Assembly: GCA_905480195.1 (NCBI GenBank)
Contig: CAJQPN010000001.1
Coordinates: forward strand, 62,001 to 126,000
Source: an uncultured Acidimicrobiales bacterium
GTDB taxonomy: Bacteria; Actinomycetota; Acidimicrobiia; Acidimicrobiales; Aldehydirespiratoraceae
Reading direction: 5' to 3'
Length of the DNA stretch: 64,000 nucleotides
Below, in pieces: positions 59,977-64,000 of this stretch. The notes beneath the pieces are model-generated. The model was not told the origin of the DNA, ran no database searches, and saw only the letters and a list, made by a program, of their open reading frames with translations. Every line of letters starts with the position of its first letter. Within the stretch, counting starts at the first letter, position 1. A program made the translations under genes and the position numbers.

Positions 59977-61740
59977 GTGACCGAAATGACCATCGAGGAG
60001 GTGCGGGCTCGCTACCAGGCCGAGCGAGCGAAGCGGATCCGGCCCGACGGCAACGCTCAGTTCCGCCCGCTTGCCGGCGACTTCGCCGACTTCGACACCG
60101 ACCCCTGGGTCGAGCCGGGGTTCACCCGTGATCCCGTTGTCGACGAAACGACCGCCGTGATCGTCGGTGGTGGGTTTGCCGGCATGCTGACGGCGATCAA
60201 CCTGACTCGGCACGGCATCCGCGACTTCGTCATCGTCGAGAAGGCCGGCGACTTCGGTGGCACCTGGTACTGGAATCGCTACCCGGGCTGCATGTGCGAT
60301 GTCGAGTCGTACACCTACCTGCCGCTTCTCGAAGAGACCGGCTACATGCCCACCGAGAAGTACGCGAGCGCAGCGGAGATCTTTGGCTACTGCCAGCGTC
60401 TTGGCGAACACTTCGATCTCTACCCGCACGCCCTGTTTCAGACCGAGATCGATTCAGCCGAGTGGGACGACGACAAGGACAGATGGCAGATCACCACCTC
60501 GCGCGGCGACCGACTGTCGAGTCGCTTCTTCGTCACCGCCGGCGGCATCCTTCACAAGGCGAAGCTGCCAGGTATTCCTGGAATCCAGGACTTCAACGGC
60601 CACATGTTCCACACCGCCCGGTGGGACTATTCGATCACCGGTGGCAGTCCGACCGAGCCAATGGACAAACTTGGCGACCTTCGGGTGGGCGTTATCGGCA
60701 CCGGCGCCACCGCAGTGCAGTTGGTGCCTCAGCTCGCCCGAGCCGCCAAAGACGTCTACGTGTTCCAGCGCACACCATCAGCTGTTGGTGTGAGAAACAA
60801 CGGGCCCACCGACGAGGCGTGGTTCCAACGTCTCGAGCCCGGGTGGCAAGAAGCGCGGCTGCAGAACTTCACGAAGGCGGTGACGGGCCAACATCCCGAA
60901 CCAAACCTCGTCGACGACGGCTGGACCGAGTTCATGTGGCACGACACCCAGCAGCAAGCAGCCGATGAGGCCGAGGTACGCGAACTCGAGCAGCTCGATC
61001 TGCAGACGATGGCGGCGTTGAGAGCCCGCGTGGACCGCGAGGTGCACGACCCGGAGACGGCCGAGAAGCTCAAGCCCTGGTACGGCAAGCACTGCAAGCG
61101 CCTGTGCTTTCACGACGACTATCTGGCGGCCTTCAACGAAGCGAACGTCCACCTCGTCGATACCGACGGTCGCGGTGTTGACCACGTGACGCAAACAGGC
61201 GTCGTGTTCGACGGTGTCGAGTACCCCGTCGACTTGCTCATCTTCGCGTCCGGTTTCGAGGTCACGACCCCGCTCGAACAACGGCTCGGCTTCGATCCGT
61301 CCGGCCGAGATGGCATGACCCTGGGCGAGCGCTGGGCCGATGGTGCCCACACCCTCCACGGAGTCCTTTCCGCTGAGTTCCCCAACCTCTTGATTATCGG
61401 CACGATTCAGGCGGGCTTCGGGGTCAATTTCGTGCACTTCCTCTCCGAGTCCGCCCGTCACGTCGCCTGGATCGTGGCAACAGCCGAAGAACAGGGCATT
61501 CGCTCGATCGAAGCGACCGTCGAAGCCGAAGAAGAGTGGCTGCATGTGTTGTACGGCGTTGCGATGGGCCTGCGGGCGTACTCGAGCACCTGCACCCCGG
61601 GCTACTACAACAGTGAGGGGAACCCCGGTCCCGGCGGTGCTCGCAACCTTGTGTATCCCGGCAGCCTCACGCACTACGTCGGGTATCTCGAACGGTGGCG
61701 CAACGCCGGCGACATGTCGGGCGCAAGAGTAGAGCGATGA
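59977..61740 (+). CDS. flavin-containing (Baeyer-Villiger type) monooxygenase
   Basis: 587-residue FAD/NADPH monooxygenase. Residues ~60-70 hold the FAD motif VIVGGGFAGM, FNGHMFHTARWDY near 206 is the Baeyer-Villiger fingerprint (FxGxxxHxxxW), and GVIGTGATAVQL is the NADPH Rossmann motif. It would insert oxygen next to a ketone in a cyclic or steroid-like substrate. A GTG start is used; ATG 59986 (MTIEEVRARYQAE) is possible. The stop overlaps the crotonase-family start by 4 bases (ATGA). First gene of a four-gene unit preceded by the 59881 operator. Confidence 0.9.
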   Translation: MTEMTIEEVRARYQAERAKRIRPDGNAQFRPLAGDFADFDTDPWVEPGFTRDPVVDETTAVIVGGGFAGMLTAINLTRHGIRDFVIVEKAGDFGGTWYWNRYPGCMCDVESYTYLPLLEETGYMPTEKYASAAEIFGYCQRLGEHFDLYPHALFQTEIDSAEWDDDKDRWQITTSRGDRLSSRFFVTAGGILHKAKLPGIPGIQDFNGHMFHTARWDYSITGGSPTEPMDKLGDLRVGVIGTGATAVQLVPQLARAAKDVYVFQRTPSAVGVRNNGPTDEAWFQRLEPGWQEARLQNFTKAVTGQHPEPNLVDDGWTEFMWHDTQQQAADEAEVRELEQLDLQTMAALRARVDREVHDPETAEKLKPWYGKHCKRLCFHDDYLAAFNEANVHLVDTDGRGVDHVTQTGVVFDGVEYPVDLLIFASGFEVTTPLEQRLGFDPSGRDGMTLGERWADGAHTLHGVLSAEFPNLLIIGTIQAGFGVNFVHFLSESARHVAWIVATAEEQGIRSIEATVEAEEEWLHVLYGVAMGLRAYSSTCTPGYYNSEGNPGPGGARNLVYPGSLTHYVGYLERWRNAGDMSGARVER

Positions 61741-62474
61741 CCGACGACCTGGTGCTTCGCGACGACCGAGATGGCGTTGCCCATCTCACCCTCAATCGAC
61801 CCGACAAGCTCAACGCGCTCAATCCAGCCATGTTCATCCAGCTGCGAGCGCATATCGACGCCATCACCATCGACGCGTCAGTTCGCTGCGTGGTCCTCGG
61901 CGGCGCGGGACGGTCGTTCTGTGCCGGTCACGACCTCGATGCCATCGCCGACCAGACGCCGGCGCCCTCACCGCACTTCGAGCCCGAGACCGTCGACGCC
62001 CTCGAACAACTCCCGAAACCGACGATCGCTCGCATCCACGGCCACTGCTACACCGGCGGACTTGAACTCGCGCTCGGCTGTGACCTCTTGATCGGCAGCG
62101 AATCCGCTCGATTGGGCGATACCCACGGCCAGTGGGGTCTGGTGCCGGTCTGGGGGATGTCGGTGCGACTCCCCGAACGCGTCGGCCGATCCGCTGCCAA
62201 GGAGCTCATGTTCACGAGTCGCCGCATCGACGCCCATGAAGCTGCGCGGATCGGGCTGATCGACAGAATCGTCGCCGACGACGAACTAGACGCAACCATC
62301 GAGTCGCTGACAGCCGAGATCGTGGCCAACTCGGCGGGCACGAACCGTATCGTCAAGCAACTGCTCGCCGATCGCAACGAACGCAGTCGTAGCGAGGCGC
62401 TGCGCAGTGAGCGAACCCTTCCCCTCGGTAGGCCCGACGACATGGCCGACCGTATGCGGGCGGGCGGTCGCTGA
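61737..62474 (+). CDS. enoyl-CoA hydratase/isomerase family protein
   Basis: 245-residue crotonase-fold protein, beginning MTDDLVLRDDRDGVAHLTLN. The oxyanion strands are GAGRSFCAGHDLDA and GHCYTGGLELALGCDLL; the catalytic-Glu region reads DTHGQWGLVPVWG, lacking a clear acid pair, so hydratase activity is uncertain. Coupled to the monooxygenase by ATGA and followed by the amidohydrolase after 18 bases. With those it may process a ring-opened acyl-CoA. Confidence 0.87.
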   Translation: MTDDLVLRDDRDGVAHLTLNRPDKLNALNPAMFIQLRAHIDAITIDASVRCVVLGGAGRSFCAGHDLDAIADQTPAPSPHFEPETVDALEQLPKPTIARIHGHCYTGGLELALGCDLLIGSESARLGDTHGQWGLVPVWGMSVRLPERVGRSAAKELMFTSRRIDAHEAARIGLIDRIVADDELDATIESLTAEIVANSAGTNRIVKQLLADRNERSRSEALRSERTLPLGRPDDMADRMRAGGR

Positions 62475-62492
62475 GCCCGTAACCTTCGAGGC

Positions 62493-63674
62493 ATGAGCGA
62501 TCGCTACACCCTCGTCTCTGCCGACTGTCATGCCGGCGCTGACCTGATCACCTACCGGGATTACCTCGAGTCCGATTACCACGCCGATTTCGACGCATGG
62601 GCCTTGGGTTTCGACAACCCGTGGGAAGACCTGACCGATGAGTCGAAGATTCGTAACTGGGACAACGAGGTCCGTCAGCGCCAGCTCGAGGCGGATGGCC
62701 TCGCCGGTGAGATCGTCTTCCCCAACACCATTCCCCCGTTCTTCCCGTCGGGGTTACTGGTCTCGGGCCCGCCGCGCACGGCCGAGGAGCTCGACCAGCG
62801 CTGGGCCGGTCTGCGGGCCCACAACCGTTGGCTCGCCGAGTGGTGTCAGGATCTTCCCGGTCGCCGCGCCGGGCTCGCCCAGGTTTTTCCCAACGACGTT
62901 GACGCGTCGGTAGCCGAAATCCACTGGGCCGCCGAGCGGGGCCTGAAGGGGATCCTCTTCCCGGCGATTCCACCCGACGCCGACGTACCCAAGCTCTGGA
63001 CCGACGTCTACGACCCGATCTACCGGGCCTGTGAAGAGACCGGCCTCTCGGTCAACCAGCACGGCGGAAGTGGTATCCCCGACTACAGCACCGCCTCGAT
63101 CAAGAACTTCCTGATGATCATGGAGGTGCCGTTCTTCGCGAACCGGAGCCTCTGGCACATCATCCTCTCCGGCGTCTTCGAACGCTTCCCAACGCTCCAG
63201 TTCGTGATGACGGAGCAGCGCACCGGCTGGGTGCCCGACACGCTGAAGAAGATGGATGGCGTCTGGCACGCCTTCAACCACGGCGGGGTCGGTGAACTCC
63301 GCATGGACGGCAACACCCTGAAACGCTCTCCGTCGAGCTATTTCGAAACCAACTGCACGATGGGGGCCAGCTTCCCTTCGCGCGACGAGGCGGACGCGAT
63401 CGCTGCGCTCGGTGTCGACAACGTGATGTGGGGCTCCGACTACCCCCATCGCGAGGGCACCTACCCCGACTCGGTGAAATCGCTTCGCCACGTCTTCCAC
63501 GACTGGGACCCGGCCGACCTCCACAAGTTGTTCGGTGGCACCGCGGCGAAGCTCTACGGTCTCGACATCGAACCGATGGCGGCGCTGGAACTCGGTCCTA
63601 CCGTCGACGAGATCGCAACGCCGCTCGAAACCCTCCCCGACAACCCGAGCATGGCGTTCGGTCGCCGGTTCTGA
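62493..63674 (+). CDS. amidohydrolase (ACMSD-like, Amidohydro_2 family)
   Basis: 393-residue metal-dependent TIM-barrel hydrolase or decarboxylase. The first metal motif is SADCHAG rather than DxHxH, the second His is in NQHGGSG, and the last part has GSDYPHREGTYPDS with the catalytic Asp. This is the amidohydrolase-2 branch that includes ACMSD and resorcylate decarboxylases. The first motif's shape is like that of many actinobacterial catabolic members of unknown substrate. Its stop overlaps the next gene start by one base (TGATG). Confidence 0.88.
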   Translation: MSDRYTLVSADCHAGADLITYRDYLESDYHADFDAWALGFDNPWEDLTDESKIRNWDNEVRQRQLEADGLAGEIVFPNTIPPFFPSGLLVSGPPRTAEELDQRWAGLRAHNRWLAEWCQDLPGRRAGLAQVFPNDVDASVAEIHWAAERGLKGILFPAIPPDADVPKLWTDVYDPIYRACEETGLSVNQHGGSGIPDYSTASIKNFLMIMEVPFFANRSLWHIILSGVFERFPTLQFVMTEQRTGWVPDTLKKMDGVWHAFNHGGVGELRMDGNTLKRSPSSYFETNCTMGASFPSRDEADAIAALGVDNVMWGSDYPHREGTYPDSVKSLRHVFHDWDPADLHKLFGGTAAKLYGLDIEPMAALELGPTVDEIATPLETLPDNPSMAFGRRF

Positions 63675-64000
63675 TGCCGACTGGACCGGTCGACAGCTAC
63701 TACGACCTGCTGAGCCTCATTCACGAGGCCCGACGGCCTGAACTGTACGTCGAGATCGGTGTTCACAAAGGCGACTCGCTCTCATTCGCTCGACCCGAAA
63801 CACGCGTCGTCGGGGTCGATCCGGAGCCGAAGATCGAGAAAATCCCCAACAATTGCACCATCGTTGCCCAGACGAGCGACGACTTCTTTGCGAACCCCGA
63901 AGCACTCGGCGGCGAGTTGATCGACCTGTCATTCGCCGATGGTCTGCACTGGTGGGAGCAGACGCTACGCGACGTGGCGAACCTCGAACACCACACGTCG
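63674..64000 (+). CDS. class I SAM-dependent methyltransferase, 5' part (cut by window end)
   Basis: First 109 codons of a methyltransferase: MPTGPVDSYYDLLSLIHEAR, then LYVEIGVHKGDSLSFA, the SAM-binding loop, and a VVGVDPEP strand with the acidic residue for the ribose. SFADGLHWWEQTLRDV further on is typical of the TylF/cephalosporin-hydroxylase-like class. The start shares one base with the amidohydrolase stop, so it is the fourth gene of that operon. The window ends inside the gene. Confidence 0.85.
   Translation, partial: MPTGPVDSYYDLLSLIHEARRPELYVEIGVHKGDSLSFARPETRVVGVDPEPKIEKIPNNCTIVAQTSDDFFANPEALGGELIDLSFADGLHWWEQTLRDVANLEHHTS

Overview
The window reads as chromosome from a high-GC actinomycete, most plausibly a free-living member of the Acidimicrobiia (inference; I ran no database search). 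Pointers are strong G/C third-position bias, many GTG starts, stop/start overlaps (ATGA, GTGA, TGATG), an MurA whose catalytic Cys is Asp, an actinobacterial-type ferrochelatase with a Cys-rich tail, an NDMA-dependent (mycofactocin-type) alcohol dehydrogenase, an F420-type luciferase-like oxidoreductase, a mycoredoxin-like protein, an Rpf-like transglycosylase and IpdAB-like steroid genes. I see no rRNA, tRNA, CRISPR array, insertion sequence or prophage.

Layout. 0-5.7 kb: 5' part of an ABC-F gene abutting a divergent SGNH hydrolase, an ABC-2 drug-type exporter, a mycoredoxin-like gene preceded by a triple 16-bp repeat, an Rpf-like cell-wall hydrolase and ferrochelatase. 5.8-14.7 kb: a DnaA box and a small gene before an orphan ParA with an overlapping tail-anchored-type protein; a RecB-family Fe-S nuclease; NDMA alcohol dehydrogenase; two membrane proteins; topoisomerase IV subunit B; a 1-Cys peroxiredoxin; a cupin. 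14.8-28 kb: a lone acyl-CoA dehydrogenase, then a minus-strand run from ipdA/ipdB-like CoA-transferase subunits through two acyl-CoA dehydrogenases, a nucleosidase, a thioesterase, an LMW phosphatase and azlCD to murA. Divergent from it are an SDR, a small membrane protein and a metallo-beta-lactamase-fold hydrolase; two more SDRs follow. This is the catabolic heart of the window and resembles the steroid C/D-ring (KstR2-type) gene set.

28-38 kb: a PAS/GGDEF/EAL protein with a degenerate GGDEF, a KstR-like TetR regulator, a flotillin/NfeD pair, then a five-gene plus-strand run (2-hydroxyacid dehydrogenase, cyclase-family hydrolase, cyclic-nucleotide-binding protein, ribokinase, nucleoside hydrolase) ending in about 450 bp of gene remnants. 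38-44.6 kb: a DUF3048 protein, an RNB ribonuclease, methionine aminopeptidase, a MaoC dehydratase, a FeeM/GNAT-like acyltransferase and a membrane protein, the last two separated by a cluster of DnaA boxes. 44.7-54 kb: a large membrane PAS-PAS-GGDEF-EAL protein, an enoyl-CoA hydratase, an alpha/beta hydrolase, HrpB helicase, a VIT-family metal transporter and glutamyl-Q tRNA(Asp) synthetase. 54-64 kb: more accessory catabolism (alpha/beta hydrolase, LLM oxidoreductase, acyl-CoA synthetase, TauD-type dioxygenase, TylF-type methyltransferase) and an operon of flavin monooxygenase, enoyl-CoA hydratase, amidohydrolase and a methyltransferase cut by the window end.

Main leads: a shared 17-bp inverted repeat (CCTGAC-N5-GTCAGG) at 24265 and 59881, before two catabolic units 35 kb apart; the DnaA-box cluster at 44040-44101 with a fourth exact box at 44719; the ParA/small-membrane-protein module; the MurA Cys-to-Asp change; paired c-di-GMP proteins, one probably a sensor; and decayed genes at 37.3-37.8 kb and 58.8-59.1 kb.
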